Shown: positions 33,508 to 41,378, numbered from the stretch's first letter. The stretch: DNA of 64,000 bases from Martelella lutilitoris (GCF_005924265.1 NZ_VCLB01000006.1:62001-126000); one strand, 5' to 3'. Notes: a model not told the origin generated them from the sequence alone. Numbers and translations are program-made.

Positions 33508-33822
33508 TCAGGCCCCCTCGATGCTGTTGAATCCCTCGAATTCCGGGTGTCCAAGATAGTTCACCTTGCGTTCGCCGGCGTTCTTGTGGGCATCGCGGAA
33601 CTGCTCGGACTTCGTCCAGGCCGTGAACGCCTCTTCATTCTCCCACAGGGTGTGGGAAGCATAAAGCGTGTAGCCTTCCTCCTCAAGCGTCTTGCCCTTG
33701 AGGAGGTGGAAGGAGATGAAACCCGGAAGCTCGGAAAGCCGCGAATCGCGTCCTTTCCACATGGCTTCGAATTGATCCTCCGATCCGATGGCAATCTTGA
33801 AGCGGTTCATCGCGACATACAT
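33508..33822 (-). CDS. Haem-degrading monooxygenase of the IsdG/HmuD type (ABM fold)
   Basis: 104 residues, one antibiotic-biosynthesis-monooxygenase ferredoxin-like domain. Asn6, Trp69 and His79 match the spacing of the Asn-Trp-His triad of staphylococcal IsdG/IsdI (7, 66, 76), where His binds haem iron. Gly-Phe-Ile-Ser-Phe-His-Leu-Leu is the central strand. Such enzymes open haem to release iron in the cytoplasm. GAGG precedes ATG 33822. It is part of a tight minus-strand run from the DUF2325 gene to the VOC gene. A quinol monooxygenase is a weaker alternative. Confidence 0.82.
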   Translation of the reverse strand: MYVAMNRFKIAIGSEDQFEAMWKGRDSRLSELPGFISFHLLKGKTLEEEGYTLYASHTLWENEEAFTAWTKSEQFRDAHKNAGERKVNYLGHPEFEGFNSIEGA

Positions 33823-33830
33823 GGGGCACC

Positions 33831-34067
33831 TCAGGCGTTTTGTCCTACAGAAAGAAAGTGGTTGCGCCGTCGGGCGAGGTCAATCACCTCGGCCGGGCTT
33901 TTACCGCCGGGCGGCGGTCTTTTGGTTTTTCGCGGGGCAAAGGGAAGGATGGCGGCGTGTCCCGGTTTCACGCGGCATGCGCCTTCGATCGTCACACAAC
34001 CGCAGCCACGCCACGGGTGCAGCCCGATCAGTCCGACCGCCCGACCATCAAGAACGCCGCCGATCAC
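33831..34067 (-). CDS. Possible small protein, 78 residues, coupled to the DUF2325 gene
   Basis: The GTG start overlaps the DUF2325 stop (GTGA), and the stop lies 8 bases before the haem monooxygenase start. That packing is what supports it. The product is rich in Arg, Pro and Gly with no domain I recognise, and its third-base composition is less biased than in neighbouring genes. It may be only intergenic sequence. Confidence 0.3.
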   Translation of the reverse strand: MIGGVLDGRAVGLIGLHPWRGCGCVTIEGACRVKPGHAAILPFAPRKTKRPPPGGKSPAEVIDLARRRNHFLSVGQNA

Positions 34068-34465
34068 GAATTGCGCTCGCTCATGGTCTGCAGCGCGCGT
34101 TCCAGCGAGGATTTGGAGCCGTTGCGTAACGGAATGAAGGCCTTGTTGAACTTCTTGCAGCCGCTTTTGACCCGCACGCAGGCATCGTGGCTGATACAGT
34201 CGATCGGACAGAAGACACAGTCGACAGAGGGCAGCACCCTGTCGATACGCGAGACCGCCTCGCGAAGCCCGCCATCGTGATGGATCAGTTCGGCGCCGTA
34301 ATCATCGGCCACCGCGCGCAGATGAGCGACCTGACAATCCCGCCCGCCAACATAAAGAAAGCTGCGACCGTTGAGCCCCTCGGGCGCTTCTGCGACGCGG
34401 GTCACGTCCTGCGTGCCGCCGCCCGCCGGGCTCTTCGCCTGTTTACGCTTGTTCTTCTTCGCCAA
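34064..34465 (-). CDS. DUF2325 domain protein
   Basis: 133 residues. A basic N-terminus (Lys-Lys-Asn-Lys-Arg-Lys-Gln) precedes a DUF2325 domain with Phe-Leu-Tyr-Val-Gly-Gly-Arg-Asp, Ile-His-His-Asp-Gly-Gly-Leu, and the Cys/His set Cys-Val-Phe-Cys-Pro-Ile-Asp-Cys-Ile-Ser-His-Asp. Four or five conserved Cys suggest metal or redox binding. The function is unknown in the family. The start is TTG 34465 with GGGAGG upstream. A candidate RirA box lies 80-94 bases upstream, and the haem monooxygenase gene is downstream, so an iron-linked role is plausible. Confidence 0.82.
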   Translation of the reverse strand: MAKKNKRKQAKSPAGGGTQDVTRVAEAPEGLNGRSFLYVGGRDCQVAHLRAVADDYGAELIHHDGGLREAVSRIDRVLPSVDCVFCPIDCISHDACVRVKSGCKKFNKAFIPLRNGSKSSLERALQTMSERNS

Positions 34466-34543
34466 TTTCGCCCTCCCGGCCTTGCCGTTCCGTTGATGAC
34501 GGGGTGACCCTATAAAACCTGATCAAAAAGGTAAAGTATAAAT

Positions 34544-34560
34544 ATGAGTAATAAACTCAT
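34544..34560. promoter_or_regulatory. Candidate RirA/iron-responsive operator (TGA-N9-TCA)
   Basis: The perfect palindrome ATGAGT (34544-34549)-AATAA-ACTCAT (34555-34560) contains TGA-N9-TCA, the iron-responsive operator consensus known for RirA in Rhizobiaceae. It lies in the divergent 200-base space between the DUF2325 gene and the first SpoIIAA-like gene, within AT-rich sequence. Confidence 0.5.
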
Positions 34561-34665
34561 GTTTTATCTCACGGTCGCAGGACTGCCTCTCGCAGGCGGA
34601 CGATGCTTCTTTCGCTGGCCTTGCCGCGTCGACCGCGCTAAAAAGGCGCAAAATGGAGGCCTTAA

Positions 34666-35028
34666 ATGCTCGACAAGATCGAAGACCTGCCGGAAAACAT
34701 CATCGGCTTCACCATCCACAATGCGCTGAGCGCCAATGATTATCAGAACGTTCTGCTGCCTGCGCTTGAAGAACACAGCTCCAGTCATGACGGCCTGCGG
34801 CTGCTGCTGGTGACAGCGACGGATTTTGCCGGTTCCGATATCGGATCGGCCATGGGCGGCCAGCCTTTCCGCCGCTCAGAACCACTGAACTTCAAGAGCA
34901 TCGCCATCGTCAGCAGCAATCGCGGCTTCACCCAGGCCGTCCAGATGTTCGGCATGCTGTTCCACGCGGACGTGAAGGTGTTCGAGCCCGAACAGCAGGA
35001 CGCGGCCGTCACCTGGCTGGAACAGTAG
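34666..35028 (+). CDS. SpoIIAA-like (STAS-like) protein, first of two paralogues
   Basis: 120 residues in one SpoIIAA-like domain, with Leu-Pro-Glu-Asn-Ile-Ile-Gly-Phe-Thr-Ile-His at the start, Ser-Ala-Asn-Asp-Tyr-Gln-Asn-Val-Leu-Leu-Pro-Ala-Leu-Glu, and a C-terminal Val-Lys-Val-Phe-Glu-Pro. GGAGG precedes ATG 34666. The fold binds small hydrophobic molecules or partner proteins in other systems. No specific role is known here. A second, diverged copy follows 107 bases downstream. Confidence 0.8.
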   Translation: MLDKIEDLPENIIGFTIHNALSANDYQNVLLPALEEHSSSHDGLRLLLVTATDFAGSDIGSAMGGQPFRRSEPLNFKSIAIVSSNRGFTQAVQMFGMLFHADVKVFEPEQQDAAVTWLEQ

Positions 35029-35135
35029 GGCCCAGGCGCCTGCAAGCGCATAAATCCGGATTGAAGCAAGCCGAAAAGGCGTTATTTCGCCACGAAATTG
35101 CGCTTGTTTCGCATCTTTCAATCCGGAGATGCACC

Positions 35136-35495
35136 ATGATCAAAATGATGAACGACCTGCCCGAAACTGTCGTCGGCTGGACCATGAGCGGCAAGGTCAC
35201 CGCTGAGGACTATGAGACAATCCTCATCCCGGCGCTGGAAAGCCGCCTCGGCAAAGGCAAGATCCGCTGTCTGATCGCCACCGGCGAAGATCTTGAGGGT
35301 GTCGAGGCGAAGGCGATGTGGGATGACACGAAATTCGGCCTCGGCCATTTCTTCGACTTCGAACGGATCGCCTTCGTCACCGGCGACCACACTCTGGCGC
35401 GCATCGCCCATATGTTCGGCGTGCTGATACCGGCCAAGGTGAAGCTGTTCCGGCCCGAAGCGATCAACGAGGCGAGACGTTGGGTCGCTGCTTGA
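35136..35495 (+). CDS. SpoIIAA-like (STAS-like) protein, second paralogue
   Basis: 119 residues from ATG 35136, which has GGAG upstream; the frame is open for another 75 bases without family sequence. It follows its neighbour's pattern: Leu-Pro-Glu-Thr-Val-Val-Gly-Trp, Thr-Ala-Glu-Asp-Tyr-Glu-Thr-Ile-Leu-Ile-Pro-Ala-Leu-Glu, Val-Lys-Leu-Phe-Arg-Pro. The two clearly arose by duplication but differ at most positions, so the event is old. Confidence 0.82.
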   Translation: MIKMMNDLPETVVGWTMSGKVTAEDYETILIPALESRLGKGKIRCLIATGEDLEGVEAKAMWDDTKFGLGHFFDFERIAFVTGDHTLARIAHMFGVLIPAKVKLFRPEAINEARRWVAA

Positions 35496-35511
35496 GTCCC
35501 GCGGGAAAACG

Positions 35512-36291
35512 TCAGCGGCAATAGCGATAACCCCGGCTGCGCTCGATGACGTCGAGATGCATGTGGTCCTGATGGGTCGCGTCACTGCCGGGCGAGAGCA
35601 CCGTCGAAAAGAACAGGCAGGCAGACGCGCTTGCCGTGCGCTGGAAGGCGCCGGTGAAGCTGCCGTCCTCCTTTCGCGGCACCATGTCGATGGTCTCGCC
35701 GTTCGAAAACGTTAAGGAACGGATATCGACGGCATTGCCCTTGGCATGCTCGGAGATCTTGCCGTCAGACCGACTGTTGCGGTTGCGGCAGACATAGGTG
35801 GAGGCCTGGCGCACTTCCATCAGCTTCGTGCCCTGGCCGAAGGCGATCTCGGCCGAGGGCGCGACATAGGCGGCAAGCCAGTTTGCCAGCGCCAGCGCGG
35901 TCTTGCAGCGCATTGTGCCGGCAGGCTCAAGCGGCACGTCGCCGACCGCCATGGTGACCTTGAGCGGCCGTCCTATGCCGCACTGGCCGGGATCATCGAT
36001 CGTCTCGAGAACCTCGTATTCGACGCCGAGCGCCGTCAGTGCCGCGGTGCAGCGGGCAAATTCACCATCATCTTCCATCGGGGGCGCAGGGTCTTCGGGC
36101 GCGACCTCTTCCGTCGCCTCTTCGTTTGTTACCGTCGCCGCGGGCTCGGCCGCCTCACTCTGCGCTTCAGTCGCAAGATCGTCCGGGCGCTGTTCCGGTA
36201 CGGGCGGGTTCTCGGGCATCTCCATGCTCATGGTCGCAAGGCCCGCGACAATGAGAAACGGGTACACAAAGAGCGGGCGGACAAGCGTCAC
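35512..36291 (-). CDS. Extensin-like C-terminal domain protein (exported, peptidoglycan-related)
   Basis: 259 residues. GTG 36291 is the start, with GAGGAAA upstream. A short hydrophobic N-terminus (about 5-20) acts as signal or anchor, then comes a low-complexity Glu/Ala/Pro linker (about 25-75). The C-terminal 180 residues are an Extensin-like_C domain. Ser-Glu-His-Ala-Lys-Gly-Asn-Ala-Val-Asp-Ile and His-Gln-Asp-His-Met-His-Leu-Asp provide the metal ligands seen in D-Ala-D-Ala (M15-like) peptidases. A role in cell-wall remodelling is inferred. The 3' end faces the SpoIIAA-like gene at 16 bases. Confidence 0.85.
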   Translation of the reverse strand: MTLVRPLFVYPFLIVAGLATMSMEMPENPPVPEQRPDDLATEAQSEAAEPAATVTNEEATEEVAPEDPAPPMEDDGEFARCTAALTALGVEYEVLETIDDPGQCGIGRPLKVTMAVGDVPLEPAGTMRCKTALALANWLAAYVAPSAEIAFGQGTKLMEVRQASTYVCRNRNSRSDGKISEHAKGNAVDIRSLTFSNGETIDMVPRKEDGSFTGAFQRTASASACLFFSTVLSPGSDATHQDHMHLDVIERSRGYRYCR

Positions 36292-36370
36292 GGCAGTTTC
36301 CTCATGATCAATCGTCTGAGTTGAACGCCGGAGCGCATGTGGAGGTTCCGTGGGCCACGGAGCGCCCGCG

Positions 36371-36409
36371 AAAACGAAAACGCCCCGGACTTCTGCAAGG
36401 CCGGGGCGT
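36371..36409 (-). terminator. Rho-independent terminator of the pnt operon
   Basis: Stem ACGCCCCGG (36380-36388) with CCGGGGCGT (36401-36409), loop ACTTCTGCAAGG. On the minus strand it is followed by TTTTCGTTTT. It lies 22 bases after the pntB stop. Confidence 0.8.
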
Positions 36410-36430
36410 CGGAACGCGTTTGCGGACCGA

Positions 36431-37828
36431 TCAGTCCATCGCCTTGACGATGTCTTCGGTCATCTTCTTGGCGTCACCCAGCAGCATCATCGTGCCGTCC
36501 TTGTAGAACAGCTCGTTGTCGATGCCGGCATAGCCGGAGCCGAGCGAGCGCTTGACGAAGAGGCAGGTCTTGGCCTTGTCGACGTCGAGGATCGGCATGC
36601 CGTAGATCGGCGAGGCCTTGTCATCGCGGGCAGCCGGATTGGTGACATCGTTGGCGCCGATCACATAGGCCACATCGGCCTGGGCGAATTCGGAGTTGAT
36701 GTCTTCCAGCTCGAACACCTCGTCATAGGGCACGTTGGCTTCGGCGAGCAGCACGTTCATATGGCCCGGCATGCGGCCGGCGACCGGGTGAATGGCGTAT
36801 TTGACCTCGACGCCCTTCTCCTTCAGCAGATCGGCCAGTTCCCTGAGCGCGTGCTGGGCCTGGGCGACCGCCATGCCGTAACCGGGCACGATGATCACCT
36901 TGGAGGCGTTTTCCATCAGGAAGGCGGCATCGTCCGCCGAACCGGTCTTCACATTGCGCTCGACCTGATCGCCGCCGCCCGAGGACGCCGTCTCGCCGCC
37001 GAAGCCGCCGAGAATGACCGAGATGAAGGAGCGGTTCATGCCCTTGCACATGATGTAGGACAGGATCGCACCCGAGGACCCCACAAGCGCGCCGGTGACG
37101 ATCAGCGCCATGTTGCCGAGCGTGAAGCCGATGCCGGCGGCCGCCCAGCCCGAATAGGAGTTCAGCATCGAGACCACGACCGGCATGTCTGCGCCGCCGA
37201 TGGGGACGATGATGAGAACGCCGAGCACCAGGGCAATGATGACGACCAGCCAGAAATGGATCGGGCTCGCCGTTGCTGAAAGCGACACGACGAAGACGAC
37301 GAGCGCCACCAGAAGCGCGATGTTGATCGCGTGACGGCCCGGCAGCATGATCGGCTTGCCGGACATGCGGCCATCGAGCTTGAGGAAGGCAATGATCGAC
37401 CCGGTAAAGGTGATCGCGCCGATCGCCGCGCCGATGGCGAGCTCGATCAGGGCCCTGAGATGAATGTCATCCGGCACGCCGATATTGAAGCTTTCCGGCG
37501 AATAGAGCGCGGCAGCGGCCACCAGAACGGCGGCAAGGCCGACGAGCGAGTGGAAGCCAGCCACCAGCTGCGGCATCGCCGTCATCGGAATGGTGCGGGC
37601 GATATAGGCGCCGATGCCGCCGCCGATCGCCAGCGCCAGCACGATGAAGACCAGCGCCGAGAAACCGGGCTTGGCCAGAAGCAGGGTCGTGCCGATGGCG
37701 ATCGCCATACCGACCATGCCGTAGATATTGCCCTTGCGGCTGGTCGAGGGATGCGACAGGCCGCGCAGCGCGAGAATGAACAGAACCGCTGATACGAGGA
37801 ACAGCAAGGCTGCGAAATTGACTGACAT
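36431..37828 (-). CDS. pntB: NAD(P) transhydrogenase subunit beta
   Basis: 465 residues. The N-terminal half has about eight or nine membrane helices. The C-terminal domain III has Val-Pro-Gly-Tyr-Gly-Met-Ala-Val-Ala-Gln-Ala-Gln and Gly-Ala-Asn-Asp-Val-Thr-Asn-Pro-Ala-Ala, the NADP(H) site. It works with PntA1 and PntA2 to couple proton entry to reduction of NADP+ by NADH at the inner membrane. It is last in the three-gene operon, 12 bases after pntA2, and is followed by a terminator. Confidence 0.95.
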   Translation of the reverse strand: MSVNFAALLFLVSAVLFILALRGLSHPSTSRKGNIYGMVGMAIAIGTTLLLAKPGFSALVFIVLALAIGGGIGAYIARTIPMTAMPQLVAGFHSLVGLAAVLVAAAALYSPESFNIGVPDDIHLRALIELAIGAAIGAITFTGSIIAFLKLDGRMSGKPIMLPGRHAINIALLVALVVFVVSLSATASPIHFWLVVIIALVLGVLIIVPIGGADMPVVVSMLNSYSGWAAAGIGFTLGNMALIVTGALVGSSGAILSYIMCKGMNRSFISVILGGFGGETASSGGGDQVERNVKTGSADDAAFLMENASKVIIVPGYGMAVAQAQHALRELADLLKEKGVEVKYAIHPVAGRMPGHMNVLLAEANVPYDEVFELEDINSEFAQADVAYVIGANDVTNPAARDDKASPIYGMPILDVDKAKTCLFVKRSLGSGYAGIDNELFYKDGTMMLLGDAKKMTEDIVKAMD

Positions 37829-37840
37829 GTTCGAACCGCC

Positions 37841-38254
37841 TTACTTTTCCTTTTTCTTGTACATCGCCAGCATGCGCTGGGTGACAAGAAATCCGCCGAA
37901 AATATTGATGGCGACGAGAATGAGCGCCACGAAGCCGAAGCCGGTCGCAAGGCCGCTCGCCGAAAGGCCGACGGCCAGAAGCGCGCCGACGACGATGACC
38001 GAGGAAATGGCGTTGGTAACCGCCATCAGCGGCGTATGCAGCGCCGGCGTGACCGACCAGACGACGTAATAGCCGACAAAGACGGCGAGTACGAAGATCG
38101 CCAGCTGGAAGACGAAGGGATCGATCGCACCGCCCGTCGCGCCATGGGCAAGGGCTGCCAGCGAACCGTCCTCAAAATTGCCGAGCGCGGTCTTGGCCTG
38201 TTGCAGCGAATTGATCGCCTGATCGATGGATGTGTTGACATCTTCAAAAGCCAT
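37841..38254 (-). CDS. pntA2: NAD(P) transhydrogenase subunit alpha part 2 (membrane part)
   Basis: 137 residues. A soluble N-terminal stretch of about 50 residues precedes three or four helices, with Val-Gly-Tyr-Tyr-Val-Val-Trp-Ser-Val-Thr-Pro-Ala-Leu-His-Thr-Pro-Leu-Met-Ala-Val-Thr-Asn at the first two. This is the membrane part of alpha, encoded separately as in Rhodospirillum rubrum. The start shares bases with the pntA1 stop (TGATG). Confidence 0.93.
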   Translation of the reverse strand: MAFEDVNTSIDQAINSLQQAKTALGNFEDGSLAALAHGATGGAIDPFVFQLAIFVLAVFVGYYVVWSVTPALHTPLMAVTNAISSVIVVGALLAVGLSASGLATGFGFVALILVAINIFGGFLVTQRMLAMYKKKEK

Positions 38255-39405
38255 CAGGCCTCTCCCCCGGCGGCAGCGCCGCCGAATTTCGGATGAACGA
38301 CCGCGCCTTCATGCGTCAGAAGCGTGGCGGCGATGAGTTCGTCCTCCCGGTTGATGTTGATTGCGCCGCTTTCCTTGTCGACCAGAGTCTGGAAGAAGGT
38401 GAGCAGGTTCTTGGCATAGAGCAGCGAAGCGGAGGCCGCGATCCGGCCCGGCAGGTTGACATAGCCGATGACCGAAACGCCTTCGACGGTGGCGACCTTG
38501 CCCGCTTCCGCGCCCTCGATATTGCCGCCGCGCTCGACAGCGAGATCGACGGCGACCGACCCGAGCTTCATCGCCGACAGCATCTTGCGGGTGACAAGCC
38601 GCGGTGCGGGACGACCCGGGATCAGCGCCGTGGTGATGATGACATCCTGCTTGGCGATGTGCGCGGCCACCAGTTCGGCCTGCTTGGCCTTGTATTCGTC
38701 CGACATCTCCTTGGCATAGCCGCCGGCGGTCTCGGCCGCCTTGAACTCGTCATCCTCGACGGCGATGAACTTCGCCCCGAGCGAGGCGACCTGCTCCTTG
38801 GCCGCGGGGCGAACATCGGTTGCCGAAACCACGGCGCCAAGCCGGCGCGCGGTCGCGATCGCCTGGAGACCGGCAACGCCAGCGCCCATGACGAAGACGC
38901 GCGCGGCCGGCACCGTGCCCGCCGCCGTCATCATCATCGGCATGGCGCGGTCGAACACGGCCGCCGCCTCGATGACGGCCTGATAACCGGCAAGGTTTGC
39001 CTGCGAGGACAGCACGTCCATCGACTGGGCGCGGGTGATGCGCGGCATCAGTTCCATGGCAATGGTCGAGATCCCCTTCCCGGCCATGGCGGCAAGCGCC
39101 TCCTCGTTGCCGTAGGGGTCCATCATCGCAATGACGATCGCGCCGCTTTTATAGGCTTCATACTCGTGGGGTTCCGGCCGACGGACCCTGAAGATCACAT
39201 CGGCGTTGGCAGCGGCATCGGAACCGGCGATTTCGGCGCCGGCATCCCTGAAGGCATCGTCATCGATCCCCGAGGCGAAGCCTGCGCCGCTCTCGATCAC
39301 GATGTCGAGGCCGAGCGCCTTTAGTTTTTTCACTGTGTCCGGCGAGGCCGCCACACGCGTTTCCGCGAAGGCCGTCTCTTTCGGCACAAAGAGTGTCTTG
39401 CTCAA
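38254..39405 (-). CDS. pntA1: NAD(P) transhydrogenase subunit alpha part 1 (NAD-binding)
   Basis: 383 residues from TTG 39405, which has GGGAG six bases upstream; this start gives the size of R. rubrum PntAA. The product is the soluble domain I with the Rossmann motif Val-Met-Gly-Ala-Gly-Val-Ala-Gly-Leu-Gln-Ala and the Arg-Val-Ala-Ala-Ser-Pro-Asp-Thr-Val start shared with alanine dehydrogenase. It binds NAD(H). An upstream ATG at 39438 lacks a ribosome site. It begins the operon pntA1-pntA2-pntB. Confidence 0.93.
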   Translation of the reverse strand: MSKTLFVPKETAFAETRVAASPDTVKKLKALGLDIVIESGAGFASGIDDDAFRDAGAEIAGSDAAANADVIFRVRRPEPHEYEAYKSGAIVIAMMDPYGNEEALAAMAGKGISTIAMELMPRITRAQSMDVLSSQANLAGYQAVIEAAAVFDRAMPMMMTAAGTVPAARVFVMGAGVAGLQAIATARRLGAVVSATDVRPAAKEQVASLGAKFIAVEDDEFKAAETAGGYAKEMSDEYKAKQAELVAAHIAKQDVIITTALIPGRPAPRLVTRKMLSAMKLGSVAVDLAVERGGNIEGAEAGKVATVEGVSVIGYVNLPGRIAASASLLYAKNLLTFFQTLVDKESGAININREDELIAATLLTHEGAVVHPKFGGAAAGGEA

Positions 39406-39503
39406 GCTTGTCTCCCAAAGACAGGTCGAAACGCGCAACCAAGCCGCGCAGCAATGCGTCTGCCATGCCGCGTTTCAAGGAAAAGATACGCCCGGACGGA
39501 CGC

Positions 39504-39725
39504 TCAGCGAAGAATATAAAGACCGATCGCGCTGATGAGAATGAAAATGATCAAGCTGCTGATGAATCCGAACGGGCCGACAAGCCCTGCGGCCATGGCC
39601 ACCAGAAGCGCCCCGATGATGACCGTGCCGTATTTGGCGCCGCTCAGGAAAAGCTTGTAGGTGTTTGCGTGTTCCGCATAGTCCATCTCGTCTGCGGGCT
39701 GGGACGTTTCGACGTTCTGCATCAA
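39504..39725 (-). CDS. aa3-type cytochrome c oxidase subunit IV
   Basis: 73 residues. A soluble N-terminus with Met-Asp-Tyr-Ala-Glu-His-Ala-Asn-Thr-Tyr-Lys-Leu-Phe-Leu is followed by two closely spaced helices. This pattern defines the small alphaproteobacterial subunit IV of aa3 oxidases, bound to the inner-membrane complex. It lies 98 bases upstream of pntA1 on the same strand. The catalytic oxidase genes are elsewhere. Confidence 0.88.
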   Translation of the reverse strand: MMQNVETSQPADEMDYAEHANTYKLFLSGAKYGTVIIGALLVAMAAGLVGPFGFISSLIIFILISAIGLYILR

Positions 39726-39890
39726 TCATTTCCTCCTTTGCGGCACACGCATGCTGTGATTGCCCGCGCCATGGCCGGCAAACTCCCCTGACCACCTGAT
39801 TAGCATATCTTGTCCGTGCCTTTCAACAAAGCCCGCTTTCCTGCCGACCATTCAAACGGTTCATAATCAGCGTATTGACTCATGAAATTA

Positions 39891-39906
39891 ACGTTGACAT
39901 CAACGT
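39891..39906. promoter_or_regulatory. Inverted repeat before the MFS remnant
   Basis: ACGTTGA-CA-TCAACGT is a perfect palindrome 56 bases before the MFS remnant start. Its half-site GTTGA resembles that of the two palindromes between the SDR and TetR genes (41304-41349), but with a 3-bp shorter spacing between the GTTGA halves. Confidence 0.45.
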
Positions 39907-39961
39907 AATTGAGGTCAAACCAGACGAAACTTGGTTGGCTTTTACGAGGGCGGGGCGTTTC

Positions 39962-40480
39962 ATGCAGGAAATTCGATATCGATGGGTCTTGGTCGCCTCC
40001 GGCGCCGTGCTCGGTTGCCTCGCGATCGGCGTCGTCTTCTCACTGCCGGTCCTGCTCCGGCCGATAGCGGCCGACACCGGCTAGTCGACGACCGGGATTT
40101 CGGCGGCAATGACGATCGGCTTCATCGCCTCGGCGCTCGCGAGCATGGCCATGGGATCGCTCTCCGACCGGTTCGGTCCCCGCCCGGTCGTGGTTTCCGG
40201 CAGCGTGCTGATGGCGGCGGTCTCGATCTATTCGATCGGGGGCTGGCAGGTCTCGGCGGCCGTGTCGTCTTCGGCGTTCTCGGCGACAGGCTCGATGCCA
40301 AGAAGGTGCTGGTCGCAGGCCTTTTCGCTCAGGCTTTCGGCGCCCTCGCCTATGCCTTCGCCACCTACACCTGGATGTATGTCGGCGCCTGGGGCATGGG
40401 CATCGATCGGCGCGACCCTGATGGCGCTCACTTTCCGCTCGCGCGCGAGCCGCGGCGATGCCTTGCCGCAGCCCGCCTGA
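39962..40480 (+). pseudogene. Decayed major facilitator superfamily transporter
   Basis: The frame from ATG 39962 reads like the first MFS helix, then hits TAG at 40082-40084 exactly where relatives have Trp before Ser-Thr-Thr-Gly-Ile-Ser. It continues in frame through Met-Gly-Ser-Leu-Ser-Asp-Arg-Phe-Gly-Pro-Arg. Near 40236 it jumps, in another frame, to Gly-Asp-Arg-Leu-Asp-Ala-Lys-Lys-Val-Leu-Val-Ala-Gly, which belongs to the second half of an MFS protein. A second frame change near 40400 leads to a stop at 40480. Roughly the middle helices are missing. About 520 of some 1200 expected bases remain. Confidence 0.8.
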
Positions 40481-40495
40481 ATTTCCGGGACCGCT

Positions 40496-41290
40496 TCAAA
40501 CGCCGGCGCTGCTGCCGCCCTTGGCCGGCAGGATGGCGCCGGTGGTCCAGCGAGCCTCGTCCGACAACAGAAACAGCGCCACGCGGGCCATATCGTCCGG
40601 ATGGGCGATGTAATTCATCGGCGAACTGGCCGCGATTTCCTCACGCGCTTCTTCGGTCGGCATCCAGCTATCGAACATTTCCGACCGGGTCGATCCCGGG
40701 GCGATCGCGTTGACGCGGATGCCTTGCGGACCGTAGCCGGCCGCGGCGGCTTTCGTCAGCCCGGCGACACCCCATTTGCTCGTCGAATAGGCCGCCAGCG
40801 AGGAAACGCCGATCAGGCCGCCGATCGAGGAAGTATTGACGATCGAGCCGCCGTCGCCCTGCTCCAGCATCGCGGCGATCTCGTGTTTCATGCAGAGAAA
40901 CACGCCGCGCAGGTTGACGGCGATGATCCGGTCGAAATCCTCTGCGGACGTCTCATGAACCGCTCCCGCGCCGCCGACCCCGGCGTTGTTGAAGGCGAGA
41001 TCTATGCGGTCGAAATTGTCGCGCACCGCCTGTACCGCCGCGCGCACCGATGCTTCGTCCGAGACATCGCAGGCGACAGCCGCCGCCTTGTGCCCGTTTT
41101 CACGCAGGTCTTCGACCAGCCTCGTCAGCCGGTCCTCGCGGCGCGCGGCCGCGACGACGCGCGCGCCCTCTTCGGCGAACAGCCGCACGGCGGCCTCGCC
41201 AATGCCGCTCGTGGCGCCCGTGACCAGCACGGACTTGCCCTCAAGCCGGCGATAGGTGGTTTCAAGTTTTTGAGGATGGTTATAAGTCAT
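40496..41290 (-). CDS. Short-chain dehydrogenase/reductase
   Basis: 264 residues from ATG 41290. Classical SDR motifs: Thr-Gly-Ala-Thr-Ser-Gly-Ile-Gly for the dinucleotide, Asn-Asn-Ala-Gly, the catalytic Ser in Asn-Thr-Ser-Ser-Ile-Gly-Gly, and Tyr-Ser-Thr-Ser-Lys. The C-terminus has Ala-Lys-Gly-Gly where many relatives have Asp-Gly-Gly. The frame upstream of the chosen start runs through operator-like repeats. It is divergent from a TetR gene with two palindromes between them, so it is almost certainly controlled by that regulator. Substrate unknown. Confidence 0.92.
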   Translation of the reverse strand: MTYNHPQKLETTYRRLEGKSVLVTGATSGIGEAAVRLFAEEGARVVAAARREDRLTRLVEDLRENGHKAAAVACDVSDEASVRAAVQAVRDNFDRIDLAFNNAGVGGAGAVHETSAEDFDRIIAVNLRGVFLCMKHEIAAMLEQGDGGSIVNTSSIGGLIGVSSLAAYSTSKWGVAGLTKAAAAGYGPQGIRVNAIAPGSTRSEMFDSWMPTEEAREEIAASSPMNYIAHPDDMARVALFLLSDEARWTTGAILPAKGGSSAGV

Positions 41291-41303
41291 GAAAGATGCT
41301 CCG

Positions 41304-41349
41304 ATGTTGACGCCGTCAACATGGTAACGAATGTTGACAATGTCAACAT
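41304..41349. promoter_or_regulatory. Two palindromes in the SDR/TetR divergent promoter (candidate TetR operators)
   Basis: ATGTTGAC-GCC-GTCAACAT (41304-41322) and ATGTTGAC-AAT-GTCAACAT (41331-41349) are perfect 8-bp-arm palindromes with identical arms, centres 27 bp apart. They sit between the SDR start (41290) and the TetR start (41379). Confidence 0.75.
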
Positions 41350-41378
41350 CCGCGCGAAATTCAGCGATGAGGACGTTC

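Noticed and set aside
34544-34729. 61-codon plus-strand frame beginning at the RirA-like palindrome
   Set aside because: It has no ribosome site, overlaps the SpoIIAA-like gene in another frame and begins inside a palindromic control element.
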